NCBI GenBank assembly: GCA_021778035.1
Contig: JAJYCY010000010.1
Coordinates: forward strand, 1-48,036
Length of the DNA stretch: 48,036 nucleotides
Reading direction: 5' to 3'
Origin: Pseudomonadota bacterium
Lineage (GTDB): Bacteria; Pseudomonadota; Gammaproteobacteria; Acidiferrobacterales; UBA6901
A model generated the notes under the pieces. That model was not told the origin of the DNA. It searched no databases and was given only the letters and a program-made list of their open reading frames with translations. The position numbers were made by a program, and so were the translations under genes. This document shows positions 19,520 through 33,972 of the stretch, one piece after another (position 1 is the stretch's first letter; each line of letters begins with the position of its first letter).

Positions 19520-21105
19520 GCCTGTTCGCGCGTGGCGCGGAAATCCACGTCCGGCCAGCGCTCCATGGTGAGCTGGAGATTTACCCGCGTCGGCGCCAGA
19601 TAAGCCAGCTCACCCGCGCTATCGCGGGCAAGACTGTCATGAAGCTTGTGCTCGAACTCGGCGAGCATCTTCGCATCGTGACACGCAACCCAGCGTGCAC
19701 TGTAAACCGGCACCGGCTCGAACCGGGCATCGACACCATATTCGTTCTGGAGCCGGTGCGCGACCACGTCAAACTGCAGCGGCCCTACCGCTCCCAGAAT
19801 CAGTTCGTTCGAATTGAGCGGGCGGAACAGCTGAGTGGCGCCCTCCTCGGTCAGCTGCTCAAGCCCTTTCAGCAGTGCCTTGGTCCTGAGGGGGTTGAGT
19901 ATCTGGGCGCGCCGGAAAATCTCCGGTGCGAAGTTCGGCACGCCGGTGAACTTGAGCGGCTCCTTCTGGGTGAAAGTATCGCCTATGCGCATGGTGCCAT
20001 GATTGTGTAGGCCGATGATATCTCCGGCATAGGCTTCAACCACGGTTTCCCGCTCCTGGGCCATGAAGGTGATGGCGTTGGAGATAATCACTTCGCGCCC
20101 GATGCGGACGTGATACAGCTTCATTCCGGGCGTGTAGCGGCCGGAACACACTCTCAGGAATGCAACCCGGTCGCGGTGATTGGGATCCATGTTTGCCTGG
20201 ATCTTGAACACAAAGCCCGTAAATGCCTCTTCCCCGGCTTGCACCACGCGTCCGCCTCCGCCGTCCCGGGGCTGGGGTCCGGGCGCCATATCGACAAAGG
20301 CGTCCAGCAGTTCGCGCACCCCGAAGTTGTTGATGGCGGAACCGAAGAAAACGGGTGTCTGGCGCCCCTCCAGATAGGCAGCGCGATCGAACTGCGGGCT
20401 TGCGCCCTGCACCAGCGCCACCTCGTTGCGCAGTTCCGCGGCCTGGCCACCCAGCAATTCGTCGAGACGCGGGTTATCGAGACCCTGGACGGTTTCCCCG
20501 GCGTTGATGCGGCCACCGTGGCTTGCTGAGTAGAGGTGCACGCGCTGATCGTACAGATGGTAGATGCCGCGGAAACGGTGGCCCATCCCGATCGGCCAGG
20601 TTACTGGCGCGCACTGGATGCGCAGCACGCGTTCCACCTCATCGAGCACCTCGAGCGGATCACGTCCCTCGCGGTCGAGCTTGTTCACGAACGTGGCGAT
20701 CGGCGTGTTGCGCAGACGGCAGACGTCCATGAGCTTGACGGTCCGCTCCTCGACACCTTTTGCGATGTCGATGACCATGAGTGCCGAGTCCACCGCCGTG
20801 AGCGTGCGGTAGGTATCCTCCGAGAAATCCTCGTGCCCCGGGGTATCCAGCAGATTGACGACGCGCTCGCGGTACGGGAACTGCATGACCGATGAAGTCA
20901 CCGATATGCCACGCTGCTTCTCGAGTTCCATCCAGTCGGATGTGGCATGCCGGGCGGCCTTGCGGCCTTTGACCGTGCCCGCGAGCTGGATGGCGCCCCC
21001 GAAGAGCAGCAGTTTTTCGGTCAAGGTGGTCTTGCCGGCGTCGGGGTGGGAAATGATGGCGAAGGTGCGCCGGCGCGCGGCCTCGCGGAGGATTTCTGCG
21101 GACAT
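19516..21105 (-). CDS. prfC: Peptide chain release factor 3
   Basis: Start at [74 protein letters not shown]. Confidence 0.97.
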   Translation of the reverse strand: MSAEILREAARRRTFAIISHPDAGKTTLTEKLLLFGGAIQLAGTVKGRKAARHATSDWMELEKQRGISVTSSVMQFPYRERVVNLLDTPGHEDFSEDTYRTLTAVDSALMVIDIAKGVEERTVKLMDVCRLRNTPIATFVNKLDREGRDPLEVLDEVERVLRIQCAPVTWPIGMGHRFRGIYHLYDQRVHLYSASHGGRINAGETVQGLDNPRLDELLGGQAAELRNEVALVQGASPQFDRAAYLEGRQTPVFFGSAINNFGVRELLDAFVDMAPGPQPRDGGGGRVVQAGEEAFTGFVFKIQANMDPNHRDRVAFLRVCSGRYTPGMKLYHVRIGREVIISNAITFMAQERETVVEAYAGDIIGLHNHGTMRIGDTFTQKEPLKFTGVPNFAPEIFRRAQILNPLRTKALLKGLEQLTEEGATQLFRPLNSNELILGAVGPLQFDVVAHRLQNEYGVDARFEPVPVYSARWVACHDAKMLAEFEHKLHDSLARDSAGELAYLAPTRVNLQLTMERWPDVDFRATREQA

Positions 21106-21242
21106 GCCTGGTAGCCCGGGAAAAAAGTGCCGAAGGATAGCGCGAATCGGTCTGTCTGACCAGCGCCGGGACCATGCCTTTTGGGACGGGGGGCCGGTAT
21201 ACTGTGCGGCGCACACCCCTGAGCACCGGTCGGGTCAAATTC

Positions 21243-22199
21243 ATGCACGTCTTGTATCCGGAAATATCGCCCTACGCAGAGCACCGGCTCGAGGTTTCGG
21301 GCGGCCACACTCTCTACCTTGAGGAGTCCGGCAACCCGGACGGCATGCCTGTGCTGTTCGTGCATGGCGGTCCCGGGGCGGGCTGCGAAAGCTACCACCG
21401 CCGTTACTTCGATCCTCTGGTCTACCGGATCATCCTGTTTGACCAGCGCGGCGCCGGACGCTCGCTGCCCTATGCGAACCTTGAGCACAATACGACGGGT
21501 GACCTGGTCGCAGACATGGAGGCAATACGCCAGCATCTTGGCATCGGGCGCTGGATGCTGTTTGGGGGCTCCTGGGGCTCGACGCTCGCACTGGTCTATG
21601 CCGAGACCTATCCGCAGGCGGTGCTCGGGCTCGTGGTGCGCGGCATATTTCTCTGTCGCCCCCGGGAGATCCGCTGGTTCTACCAGGACGGCGCCAATCG
21701 GATATTTCCGGATTACTGGGAAGATTTCATCGCTCCAATTCCTGAATCCGAGCGCGGCGACCTGGTGCGGGCGCATTACCGGCTGCTCACCGGCGCCGAC
21801 GAGGTGGCACGGATGGCGTCGGCCAAAGCGTGGTCGGTGTGGGAGGGACGCACGGCAAGCCTGGTGCCACGCCAGGCGGTGGTGGATTTTTTCAGCGACG
21901 CGCACCTGGCGCTGGCGCTGGCTCGGATCGAGGCACACTACTTCATCCATGACAGCTTTCTTGCGCCTAACCAGATCCTGCGCGATGCCCACAAACTGCA
22001 CGGGATTCCCGGCATCATTGTGCAGGGCCGCTACGACATGCCTTGTCCGGTGGAAAGCGCCTGGCAGCTGCATCGCGCGTGGGAGGGGTCGGAACTGGAG
22101 ATTGTGCCGGGTGCCGGTCATTCCGCACGCGAACCCGGGATCACGGATGCGCTGATGCGGGCTACCATGAAGCTGCACCGGCTGATACGGCCGGCGTAG
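21243..22199 (+). CDS. pip: Proline iminopeptidase
   Basis: MHVLYPEISPYAEHRLEVSGGHTLYLEESGNPDGMPVLFVHGGPGAGC; FDQRGAGRS; GGSWGSTLALVYAETYP. Confidence 0.95.
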   Translation: MHVLYPEISPYAEHRLEVSGGHTLYLEESGNPDGMPVLFVHGGPGAGCESYHRRYFDPLVYRIILFDQRGAGRSLPYANLEHNTTGDLVADMEAIRQHLGIGRWMLFGGSWGSTLALVYAETYPQAVLGLVVRGIFLCRPREIRWFYQDGANRIFPDYWEDFIAPIPESERGDLVRAHYRLLTGADEVARMASAKAWSVWEGRTASLVPRQAVVDFFSDAHLALALARIEAHYFIHDSFLAPNQILRDAHKLHGIPGIIVQGRYDMPCPVESAWQLHRAWEGSELEIVPGAGHSAREPGITDALMRATMKLHRLIRPA

Positions 22200-22203
22200 C
22201 GTC

Positions 22204-23034
22204 GTGGCCGTCTATGCCATAGGCGATGTGCAGGGCTGTGCCGACGCTCTGCGTGCACTGCTGGACCGGATCGGATTTGTGGCGGACCGGGACGAGCTGT
22301 GGTTTACGGGGGACCTGGTCAACCGCGGACCGTCGTCGGCGGCGGTCCTGCGCTTTGTGATGAACCTGCCGGGGACGGTGCGGTGCGTGCTGGGGAACCA
22401 TGATCTGCACCTGTTGGCGGTTGCGGCTGGCAAGGGGCGCGAGCATCCACAGGACACGCTGCGGAACGTGCTCGATGCACCGGACCGCGATCAGCTGCTG
22501 GCGTGGCTGCGTGCGCAGCCGCTGCTTCATCATGACGCGGATCTGGGTTTTACGCTGGTGCACGCGGGCCTGCTTCCCTCCTGGGATCTGGCACTGGCAC
22601 AGCAGCTTGCGCAGGAAGCCCGGCGTGCCGTCGCGGAGTCTGCCGGCAACACCCTGTTCGATCACATGTACGGCAACCAGCCCGACCATTGGGACGAGGG
22701 TCTGCGCGGCTGGGAGCGGCTGCGGGTAGTCATCAATGCCATGACCCGGCTGCGCTACTGTGATGGCACGGGGCGGATGGATCTGCGGCATAAAGGGGCG
22801 CCCGGGACACAGCCCGGCGGGCTGGTTCCGTGGTTTGAAGTCGCGGGGCGTGCAAGCAGGAATCTGCGTATTGTGTTCGGCCACTGGTCCACGCTCGGGC
22901 TGTGGGAGGGACAGGGTGTGATCGGGCTTGATAGCGGCTGTCTCTGGGGTGGTCGTCTGTCTGCGGTACGGCTCGATGGTGGCGGGTTATTCAGTGTCTC
23001 CTGCCGGCAGTACCAGCCGGTACAGGAAGAATAA
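22204..23034 (+). CDS. apaH: Diadenosine tetraphosphatase
   Basis: GTG start; AVYAIGDVQGCADALRALLDRIGF, WFTGDLVNRGP, VLGNHDLHLL. Confidence 0.96.
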   Translation: MAVYAIGDVQGCADALRALLDRIGFVADRDELWFTGDLVNRGPSSAAVLRFVMNLPGTVRCVLGNHDLHLLAVAAGKGREHPQDTLRNVLDAPDRDQLLAWLRAQPLLHHDADLGFTLVHAGLLPSWDLALAQQLAQEARRAVAESAGNTLFDHMYGNQPDHWDEGLRGWERLRVVINAMTRLRYCDGTGRMDLRHKGAPGTQPGGLVPWFEVAGRASRNLRIVFGHWSTLGLWEGQGVIGLDSGCLWGGRLSAVRLDGGGLFSVSCRQYQPVQEE

Positions 23035-23125
23035 ATGGGCGGCAGGTTGGGGTTCTGGCTGACGCGAACAGGCGCGGAAATTGCTATGATTGGAGACAGG
23101 CAGGGAATGGGTCGGGGATAGGGTA

Positions 23126-23500
23126 TTGGCTAAACACCTGATTGATGTGGCGGTAAAATCCGCGTACGTGGAGGCGCAGTCCGCCCCAGAGTCCAATCGT
23201 TACGTTTTCGCCTACACGGTGCGAATCACGAACCAGGGGAGCGTGGCGGCGAGGCTGCTCACCCGTCACTGGGTGATTACGGACGGGAACAACAAGACCC
23301 AGGAGGTCCGTGGTCCGGGCGTCGTGGGCGAGCAGCCATACCTGGCGCCTGGCAAAAGTTTTGAGTACAGCAGCGGTGCGGTGCTGGAAACCCCATTCGG
23401 CAGCATGCGGGGCAGTTACCAGATGATCGCCGACGATGGGGTGGAATTTGACGCCGAGATCCCGGCCTTCGTGCTGACCACACCACGCACGCTGCATTGA
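23126..23500 (+). CDS. apaG: ApaG domain protein
   Basis: ORF 23090..23500; YVFAYTVRITNQGSVAARLLTRHWVITDGN, VRGPGVVGEQPYLAPGKSFEYSSGAVLETPFGSMRGSYQM. TTG start at 23126 is an inference. Confidence 0.93.
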   Translation: MAKHLIDVAVKSAYVEAQSAPESNRYVFAYTVRITNQGSVAARLLTRHWVITDGNNKTQEVRGPGVVGEQPYLAPGKSFEYSSGAVLETPFGSMRGSYQMIADDGVEFDAEIPAFVLTTPRTLH

Positions 23501-23538
23501 TCCGGATCCGGCCTGCCAGGCGGGTCATCGCCTTATCG

Positions 23539-23573
23539 CCCTGGCTGCCACGGTGACGACAGGGTGGCCAGGG
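23539..23573. terminator. Imperfect stem-loop between convergent apaG and gyrB
   Basis: CCCTGG(CTG)CCAC ... GTGGCCAGGG arms with a 3-nt bulge; no strong T tract. Confidence 0.35.
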
Positions 23574-23618
23574 ATGAGCCGTTGCGGTGGACGTCACGGG
23601 CGCATCTGCGCGGCCCGG

Positions 23619-27181
<3,563 letters not shown>

Positions 27182-27211
27182 AACCGCAAGGACTCCCGCC
27201 TGACCCGACCC

Positions 27212-28315
27212 CTACAGCCGCATCGGCATAACCACATACTGAATCCAGGAATCCCCGGGGGCACGCAGCAGGCAGCTGCTGTTTGAGTCCGTCAACCCCA
27301 GCTCCACCTCTTCACTGTCCAGGGCTCCGGCGGCCTCCATCAGATACGTCACGTTGAATCCGATCTCGAATTCTTCTCCGTGATACTCCACCCGCAGCTC
27401 TTCATGTGCTTCTTCCTGCTCCGGATTATGCGCATTCAAACGCAGCAAGCCGTCGCTTAACACCAGTCTGACCCCGCGGTATTTTTCATTGGACAGAATT
27501 GCCACTCTGGCGAGCGACTCCCTGAACAGCGTCCGCGCCACCCGCACCGCAATCTGCTGCCCCGCCGGAATCACCTTGTGATAGTCCGGAAAACGCCCGT
27601 CAATAAGCTTGGTAGTAAAAATCAGGTCCTTGGCGACCACCCGGAAATGGTTTGCGCTGCCTTTGAGTTCCACTTCCTCTGCCGAATCTTCTTTCAAAAA
27701 CCGGGTCAACTCCAGCACACCCTTGCGCGGCACGATACCCTGACGATCCCCTTCAACCCCATGATCCAGTGCGATTTCGCCCAATGCCATGCGGTGCCCA
27801 TCGGTCGCCACCGCGTCCAGCTTTCCGGCCGTCACTTCCAGCAATAAACCGTTCAGGTAATAACGCACATCCTGCTGCGCCATGCAGAATTGCGTTTTCT
27901 GTAACAGGCGACTCAGCTTATCCTGGGGAATCGTCAGCCCCCACTCCCATTCGGATGTCTCAATACTGGGAAACTCTGAGGCCTGAAGGGTCAACAACGA
28001 AAATCGGCTCCGACCCGACTTGATCAACGCCTTGCCCTTCTCCAGCTTGATCTCCAGCGTCGCTTCGGCCGGCAGTGCCCGGCAGATATCCAACAGCTTT
28101 TTGGCAGGCAGGGTACATTCGCTGTCTTCCCTGCCGTCGGCCGGGACGACCACCTGAATTTCCACCTCCAGATCTGTGCCGGTCAGGGTCAGTCTGCCCT
28201 GCCGGTATCGCAGCAACACATTCGACAGGATCGGCAATGTTTGCCGCCGCTCTGCCACCGCCGCTACAAAACCTAATGGCTTGAGCAGATCTTCGCGTCG
28301 CAACGTGATTTGCAT
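27212..28315 (-). CDS. dnaN: DNA polymerase III beta sliding clamp
   Basis: Start MQITLRREDLLKPLGFVAAVAERRQTLPILSNVLL; C-terminal YVVMPMRL. Confidence 0.98.
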   Translation of the reverse strand: MQITLRREDLLKPLGFVAAVAERRQTLPILSNVLLRYRQGRLTLTGTDLEVEIQVVVPADGREDSECTLPAKKLLDICRALPAEATLEIKLEKGKALIKSGRSRFSLLTLQASEFPSIETSEWEWGLTIPQDKLSRLLQKTQFCMAQQDVRYYLNGLLLEVTAGKLDAVATDGHRMALGEIALDHGVEGDRQGIVPRKGVLELTRFLKEDSAEEVELKGSANHFRVVAKDLIFTTKLIDGRFPDYHKVIPAGQQIAVRVARTLFRESLARVAILSNEKYRGVRLVLSDGLLRLNAHNPEQEEAHEELRVEYHGEEFEIGFNVTYLMEAAGALDSEEVELGLTDSNSSCLLRAPGDSWIQYVVMPMRL

Positions 28316-28585
28316 ATCACTATTCCTGTGGTATCCCGGGCTCAATAATTATTCTGTTTTATCTTAAATAACCTCTGTAACAGCAACTACTAGCCCCGGA
28401 ATTTTCTGTGATTAAACCCATATTTCAATTACAATACAAAAACTTATCCAACATCTATAGCTGTGGATAACTCAGCCCCACCCTTGTGGGATGAATTTTC
28501 ATAATTGTGCATAACCGGACGTCCGGTTATACCTGTCACTATTAGCGCCATAGGATCCACAGGTTTTCCCGACACCCAACGCGAC
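28316..28585. other. oriC: Putative replication origin (oriC) between dnaA and dnaN
   Basis: Non-coding gap between dnaN and dnaA with DnaA-box matches TGTGGATAA (28462-28470) and TGTGCATAA (28506-28514), weaker TTATCCAAC (28444-28452) and GGATCCACA (28553-28561), and an AT-rich stretch around 28340-28445. No DnaA box was seen in the dnaA-rpmH gap. Confidence 0.65.
28511..28530. repeat. Perfect 20-bp palindrome in oriC
   Basis: ATAACCGGACGTCCGGTTAT is its own reverse complement; overlaps the DnaA box at 28506-28514. Confidence 0.95.
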
Positions 28586-29950
28586 TCAGGTGGATAGAAT
28601 CCGCAGCAGGTTACTGTAGTCCTCTTTGATCCGGACGTCGCTCTGCGCCAGCTCCGCAATTTTCCGGCACGCATGAATAACCGTGGTGTGGTCGCGTCCA
28701 CCAAAGGCATCGCCGATTTCCGGTAAGCTGTGGCTGGTCAGTTCCTTGGAGAGCGCCATGGCAATCTGACGTGGCCTGGCGACCTGCCTGGCCCGGCTTT
28801 TTGAGTGCAGATCTGCAACCCGGATCTTGAAGTACTCCGCCACCGTCTTCTGGATGTTGTGGATGGTTACCAGTTTTTCGTGGAACGCGAGCAGATCCTT
28901 AAGGCTTTCGGCCGCCAACTCCATGCTGATCGCCTGTCCCGTGAAATGCGCATTGGCCACCACCCGCCGCAACGCGCCTTCGAGTTCCCGGACATTCGAG
29001 CGTACCCGCTTGGCCACAAAGAACGCGACATCTTCCGGCAAAGCCACGCCTTCGTGTTGTGCCTTTTTCATCAGGATCGCAACCCGGGTTTCCAGCTCCG
29101 GCGGATCGATCGATACCGTCAGACCACTCCCGAACCGCGAAATAAGCCGCTCCTCGACCCCCACCAGTTCCTTTGGAAACCGGTCGGCAGTGATGATGAC
29201 CTGCCGCTGCCCCTCGATGAGGTTGTTGAACGTATGGAAAAACTCTTCCTGGGACCGCTCTTTGCCCACAAAGAACTGAATGTCGTCGATCAGCAAAGCA
29301 TCCAGAGTCCGATAGTGCCGTTTGAATTCGTTGATAGCGTTGTGCTGCAACGCCTTCACCATATCCGCCACGAACCGCTCTGAATGCACATAGGCCACCC
29401 GGCCTTCGGGTGTGTGCTCCATCATCAGGTGCCCGGCGGCCTGCATCAGGTGAGTTTTTCCGAGCCCGACCCCGCCGTAGATGACCAGCGGGTTGTAGGC
29501 CCCGCCGGGGTTCTCGCCGACCTGACGGGCGGCCGCCCGCGCTAACTGGTTGGATTTGCCTTCAACGTGGGTATCGAACGTAAACTCGGGGTTGAGTCGC
29601 CCGGGTACCGCCGCCGCCCGCCGGGCCACACGTTCCGCTGTGCCCGCCCGCGAAGCTGGCGCTGCGTCTGCCCCGGGCTCCACTGTCTGTTCGCCCACCT
29701 CGATGACCACATCGACGGTGCGGTGGTCATATTGGCCCGCCAGCTCGGTAATGCGGCCGATAAACCGCTCCTTGACCCAGTCCATGACGAACCGGTTTGG
29801 TGCCAGCAGGCGCAGATAACGCTGCTCCCGGACCGCCTGCAGTGGCCGGATCCAGGTGTTGAACTGCTGCGCCGACAGCTCCTCTTCCAGGCGCTCGAGG
29901 CATTTTTTCCATAACAACGGTGTTGCGGCGCTGGGTTCTGCGACCTGCAT
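28586..29950 (-). CDS. dnaA: Chromosomal replication initiator protein
   Basis: [61 protein letters not shown]. Start at ATG (MQVAEPS) with AGGAGA upstream; GTG at 29974 is an alternative. Confidence 0.98.
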   Translation of the reverse strand: MQVAEPSAATPLLWKKCLERLEEELSAQQFNTWIRPLQAVREQRYLRLLAPNRFVMDWVKERFIGRITELAGQYDHRTVDVVIEVGEQTVEPGADAAPASRAGTAERVARRAAAVPGRLNPEFTFDTHVEGKSNQLARAAARQVGENPGGAYNPLVIYGGVGLGKTHLMQAAGHLMMEHTPEGRVAYVHSERFVADMVKALQHNAINEFKRHYRTLDALLIDDIQFFVGKERSQEEFFHTFNNLIEGQRQVIITADRFPKELVGVEERLISRFGSGLTVSIDPPELETRVAILMKKAQHEGVALPEDVAFFVAKRVRSNVRELEGALRRVVANAHFTGQAISMELAAESLKDLLAFHEKLVTIHNIQKTVAEYFKIRVADLHSKSRARQVARPRQIAMALSKELTSHSLPEIGDAFGGRDHTTVIHACRKIAELAQSDVRIKEDYSNLLRILST

Positions 29951-30022
29951 AAAGTTATTGTCTCCTGACGACACGGCAGTCTAACGTCTCGCCGTTTCCT
30001 GATCCACATCTGACACCGCTGG

Positions 30023-30052
30023 TTGACAAGCTGCCGCCAAAGGCAGTAACTT
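30023..30052 (+). promoter_or_regulatory. Candidate promoter for rpmH-rnpA
   Basis: Perfect -35 TTGACA (30023-30028), weak -10 TAACTT (30047-30052), 18-bp spacing. Confidence 0.4.
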
Positions 30053-30112
30053 TGCCGCCTTTTTCCCGAACAACCACCACATACCGAACCCCAACGGGCA
30101 GGCGACAGGCTT

Positions 30113-30247
30113 ATGAAGAGAACTTACCAACCCAGCGTGTTGAAGCGCAAACGTACCCACGGTTTCCGCGCACGCATGAGCACGGCCGGTGGCCGGGCCG
30201 TGTTGAACGCTCGTCGTGCCCGTGGCCGTGCCCGGCTAAGCGCCTGA
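30113..30247 (+). CDS. rpmH: 50S ribosomal protein L34
   Basis: [44 protein letters not shown], 44 aa, canonical L34; missing from the ORF track because it is short. Confidence 0.98.
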   Translation: MKRTYQPSVLKRKRTHGFRARMSTAGGRAVLNARRARGRARLSA

Positions 30248-30603
30248 CTTCCGGATTTGTAGTCCCGCAGGGACTGCCGAAATCTTTCCGCATCCTGACC
30301 AGCGTGGAGTACCGCCGCATCCTGCGTAGTGGCCAGCGGCGTAGCGACCCGCTCTTCACTGTCTACGCTGCGGCAAACACATTCGGCCATCCCCGTCTCG
30401 GGGTCACCGTGGCCCGGAAGGTCTCAAACCGATCGGTTGTGCGCAACCTCATCAAGCGCCAGATCCGCGAATCCTACCGGATGGCGCGAAACCGCATGCT
30501 GCCGCTGGACATTGTCGTCATAGCCCGGCCTGCTGCTGCTACTGAACCCCGTCAGGCCCTGCGCGCCTCTCTGCAGCAGCACTGGGAGAAGATGCATCGA
30601 TGA
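30244..30603 (+). CDS. rnpA: Ribonuclease P protein component; start codon uncertain
   Basis: [69 protein letters not shown] is RnpA. No in-frame ATG/GTG/TTG between the rpmH stop and the conserved N-terminus; 30244 is a CTG overlapping the rpmH stop. Confidence 0.9.
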   Translation: MTSGFVVPQGLPKSFRILTSVEYRRILRSGQRRSDPLFTVYAAANTFGHPRLGVTVARKVSNRSVVRNLIKRQIRESYRMARNRMLPLDIVVIARPAAATEPRQALRASLQQHWEKMHR

Positions 30604-30836
30604 AAAAACTGCTGCTCCTGCTCCTGCGCGCCTATCGCTACGCTATCAGCCCGATGCTCGGCAATCACTGCCGTTTCTATCCCAGCTGCTCGGTTTATGC
30701 CACCGAAGCCATCGCTTCCCACGGCGCTGTGCGCGGGACGTGGCTCGCCGTCCGGCGGCTGCTTCGCTGCCATCCCTGGCACGCCGGTGGCATCGATCCG
30801 GTGCCGCCCCCTTACACGAAAGGACACCATGGATAA
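30600..30836 (+). CDS. yidD: Membrane protein insertion efficiency factor YidD
   Basis: 78 aa; [54 protein letters not shown]. Confidence 0.97.
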   Translation: MKKLLLLLLRAYRYAISPMLGNHCRFYPSCSVYATEAIASHGAVRGTWLAVRRLLRCHPWHAGGIDPVPPPYTKGHHG

Positions 30837-32466
30837 CCAGCGCCTGTTTCTGCTTGTCATTCTGTCGGCGATTCTGCTTCTGATGTGGCAGGCGTGGGAG
30901 AACCAGCATCCACCGGTTCCGGCGCAGATCGTGCGGCCGGCCACCCCGTCTGTCCCGGCCAGCCCCACCACTGCCTCCACCTCCGCTTCGGCGCCTGCGA
31001 CACCGGTTGGGCCCGCCAAACCGGCAACCGGCGCCCACATCCGGGTCGTCACCGACCTATTCAGCGCTGAACTCGACACGCGCGGAGGCGATCTGCGCCA
31101 GCTTGACCTGAAAGCCTATCCGGTCAGCGAAACCCGGCCCAACAGCCCGCTGCGGCTGTTCCGTGACCAGGGACGCTACGTGTTCTATGTCGAGTCCGGA
31201 CTGATCGGGCGCCATGGACCCTGGCCCGACCACCAGTCCCTGTACCAGCCAGCGGCTTTGCACTACACGCTTGCTGCGGGCCAGGACACCCTGAAGGTTC
31301 CGCTCACCTGGACCGGACCCGGAGGGCTGCGCGTCGTAAAGACCTACACCTTCCACCGCGACAGCTATGTGATCGACGTCAGTTACACGATTACCAATGG
31401 CGGACAGACTCCGCGCAGTCCCTATCTCTATGCGCAGTTTCTGCGCAGCTACACGCCGCCACCGCACCACCTCTTCGGAGTGGCTCCGAGCTATGTGGGT
31501 GCCGCAGTCTACAGTCCGCAAAAGAAATACCAGAAGGTCCCGTTTGATGACATGCGCCACAAACCGCTCGCGCTCGATACCCATGGCGGCTGGGTGGCGA
31601 TGCTTCAACACTATTTTGTGGGCGCATGGATTCCGCCGCGATCGGCGAACACACGGTTCTATTCCGAAGCGCTCGGCGACCACCACTATCTCGCCGGCTA
31701 CAAGACGCTGACCCCGGCGGTCATCGCCCCCGGCGCCACCGCGACGCTCTCGACACGCCTGTACGCCGGGCCGACGGACCAGGCACGCCTGAGAAAGGTG
31801 GCACCCGGCCTGGATCTCACGGTCGATTACGGCTGGCTCACTTTCATTGCCGCACCGCTGTACTGGCTGCTCGCACACATCCACGCCGTTGTCGGCAACT
31901 GGGGATGGTCCATCATCCTCCTGACCGTGCTGATCAAGCTCGTTTTCTATCCGCTTTCCGCGACCAGCTACCGGTCGATGGCGCACCTGCGCCAGGTGCA
32001 GCCCAAGCTCGCAGCTCTCAAGGAACGCTACGGCGATGATCGCCAGAAGCTCAGTCAGGCAATGATGGAGATCTACAAGACCGAAAAGATCAATCCGCTC
32101 GGCGGCTGCCTGCCTATCGTCGTGCAGATTCCGGTCTTCATTTCGCTGTACTGGGTGCTGTTGCAGAGCGTCGAGCTGCGCCAGGCACCGTTCATCCTGT
32201 GGATACACGACCTGTCTGCACGTGATCCGTACTTCATTCTTCCCATCCTCATGGGAATATCGATGCTCACGCAACAGCTGATCAGTCCCCAGATGACTGA
32301 TCCGCTGCAGCGTAAAGTCATGATGGCGATGCCGGTGCTGTTCACCTTCTTCTTCGCGTTCTTCCCATCCGGGCTTGTACTCTACTGGGTATGCCAGAAC
32401 CTGCTTTCGATCGCACAGCAATGGTGGATCACGCGCCGGTTCGATGCCGGCCGCCGGGCGAAGTAG
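30829..32466 (+). CDS. yidC: Membrane protein insertase YidC
   Basis: Start [91 protein letters not shown]. Confidence 0.98.
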   Translation: MDNQRLFLLVILSAILLLMWQAWENQHPPVPAQIVRPATPSVPASPTTASTSASAPATPVGPAKPATGAHIRVVTDLFSAELDTRGGDLRQLDLKAYPVSETRPNSPLRLFRDQGRYVFYVESGLIGRHGPWPDHQSLYQPAALHYTLAAGQDTLKVPLTWTGPGGLRVVKTYTFHRDSYVIDVSYTITNGGQTPRSPYLYAQFLRSYTPPPHHLFGVAPSYVGAAVYSPQKKYQKVPFDDMRHKPLALDTHGGWVAMLQHYFVGAWIPPRSANTRFYSEALGDHHYLAGYKTLTPAVIAPGATATLSTRLYAGPTDQARLRKVAPGLDLTVDYGWLTFIAAPLYWLLAHIHAVVGNWGWSIILLTVLIKLVFYPLSATSYRSMAHLRQVQPKLAALKERYGDDRQKLSQAMMEIYKTEKINPLGGCLPIVVQIPVFISLYWVLLQSVELRQAPFILWIHDLSARDPYFILPILMGISMLTQQLISPQMTDPLQRKVMMAMPVLFTFFFAFFPSGLVLYWVCQNLLSIAQQWWITRRFDAGRRAK

Positions 32467-32478
32467 CCGTACCGTGCC

Positions 32479-33840
32479 ATGGAACGCCACCACCCCGCAC
32501 CCGCTGACGGGGACACGATCGCAGCCGTCGCCACCGCCACCGGACGTGGCGGGATCGGCGTCGTCCGGGTATCCGGTCCGGCGTCCACGCGCATAGCCAC
32601 AGAACTGCTCGGCTCGATTCCCCGGCCCCGGCATGCGTCACTGCGGAGTTTCCGTGATGCCGCGGGCCAGGCAATCGACGAAGGGATCGCGCTCTTTTTT
32701 CCCGGACCGGACTCCTTCACCGGCGAGGACGTCCTGGAACTTCAGGGCCACGGCAGCCCGGTCGTTCTCGACCTGCTGCTCGCGCGCCTGCTGGAGCTCG
32801 GTGCGCGCCACGCCCGGCCGGGCGAGTTCTCCGAGCGCGCATTCCTCAATGGCCGGATGGATCTTGCCCAGGCGGAAGCGGTTGCTGACCTCATCGCCAG
32901 CGGATCGGCAGGGGCTGCGCGCGCCGCGCTGCGCTCCATGCAGGGTGAGTTTTCGCGCCAGGTGCGGACACTCGTCACCCAGCTTGTCGCGCTACGAGTC
33001 CAGGTCGAGGCCGAGATTGACTTCCCCGACGAAGACATTGACCTGCCTGTAGCCCATCAGCTGCAGCACGATGGCCAGAAGATCCGCGCGGCGATCGCCG
33101 CGCTGCTTGCCCCGGCGCGCCAGGGTTGCCTGCTGCAGGAGGGTGTGACCGTGGTGCTGGCCGGTCTTCCCAATTCCGGCAAATCCAGCCTGCTCAATGC
33201 GCTGGCTGGCCATGACCGCGCCATAGTCAGCCGGATCCCTGGCACCACCCGCGACCTTCTGCGCGAACAGATCGAAATTGATGGGCTGCCGGTGCTGCTG
33301 ATCGATACCGCGGGGCTGCGGGAGAGCGATGACGAGATCGAACGTGAGGGGGTGCGGCGCGCGCGCGCCGCGATGGACGAAGCCGATCATGTCCTGCTGC
33401 TTGCCGATGACAGCGCCGCGGCGGATCCGGCCGCACTGACGGCGCTGCTGCCGCCCGCCGTCCCACGCACGCTGGTGCGCAGCAAGATCGACCTCTCGGG
33501 GCGCGCGCCAGGCGCGGCAGCAGAGGGCGCCGGCATCACCGAGGTGGCTGTGTCCGCGCTCACGGGTGCCGGCATCGACGCGCTGCGCCGCCATCTTGCG
33601 CGCTGCGCTGGCGTGGAGGGCGGCGGTCCGGTATTCAGCGCACGCCGCCGGCACCTGGATGCGCTTGGGCGCGCCGACCGCCTCATCGACGCTGCTGTGC
33701 TCCAGCTCGCCCGGCACCAGATCGAGCTCGCAGCGGAGGAGCTGCGCCTGGCGCAGCAGGCGCTCGACGAGATTACCGGCGCATTCACCACCGAAGATCT
33801 GCTTGCGGAAATCTTCTCCGGCTTCTGTATCGGGAAGTGA
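32479..33840 (+). CDS. mnmE: tRNA modification GTPase MnmE
   Basis: 453 aa; DTIAAVATATGRGGIGVVRVSGP, GLPNSGKSSLLNALAGHDRAIVS, DTAGLRESDDEIEREGVRRA, C-terminal FCIGK. Confidence 0.98.
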   Translation: MERHHPAPADGDTIAAVATATGRGGIGVVRVSGPASTRIATELLGSIPRPRHASLRSFRDAAGQAIDEGIALFFPGPDSFTGEDVLELQGHGSPVVLDLLLARLLELGARHARPGEFSERAFLNGRMDLAQAEAVADLIASGSAGAARAALRSMQGEFSRQVRTLVTQLVALRVQVEAEIDFPDEDIDLPVAHQLQHDGQKIRAAIAALLAPARQGCLLQEGVTVVLAGLPNSGKSSLLNALAGHDRAIVSRIPGTTRDLLREQIEIDGLPVLLIDTAGLRESDDEIEREGVRRARAAMDEADHVLLLADDSAAADPAALTALLPPAVPRTLVRSKIDLSGRAPGAAAEGAGITEVAVSALTGAGIDALRRHLARCAGVEGGGPVFSARRRHLDALGRADRLIDAAVLQLARHQIELAAEELRLAQQALDEITGAFTTEDLLAEIFSGFCIGK

Positions 33841-33972
33841 CGGGCGGCCCGCAACAGGAAATCGTCCCTTGCGGCCCGGGGCAGCTGATCATCCGCAATC
33901 CGGCCCGGCGTTTGTGCGCGCCGCCTGAAATGCTAGGATTTCGCCTTTCCCACTGACCCGTACAGGCCAACA

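Noticed and set aside
29951-30112. Alternative oriC in the dnaA-rpmH gap
   Set aside because: No good DnaA-box match there; the boxes and the AT-rich stretch lie in the dnaA-dnaN gap.
31057-32634. 525-aa minus-strand ORF antisense to yidC
   Set aside because: Antisense shadow of a well-conserved YidC; no recognisable motif.
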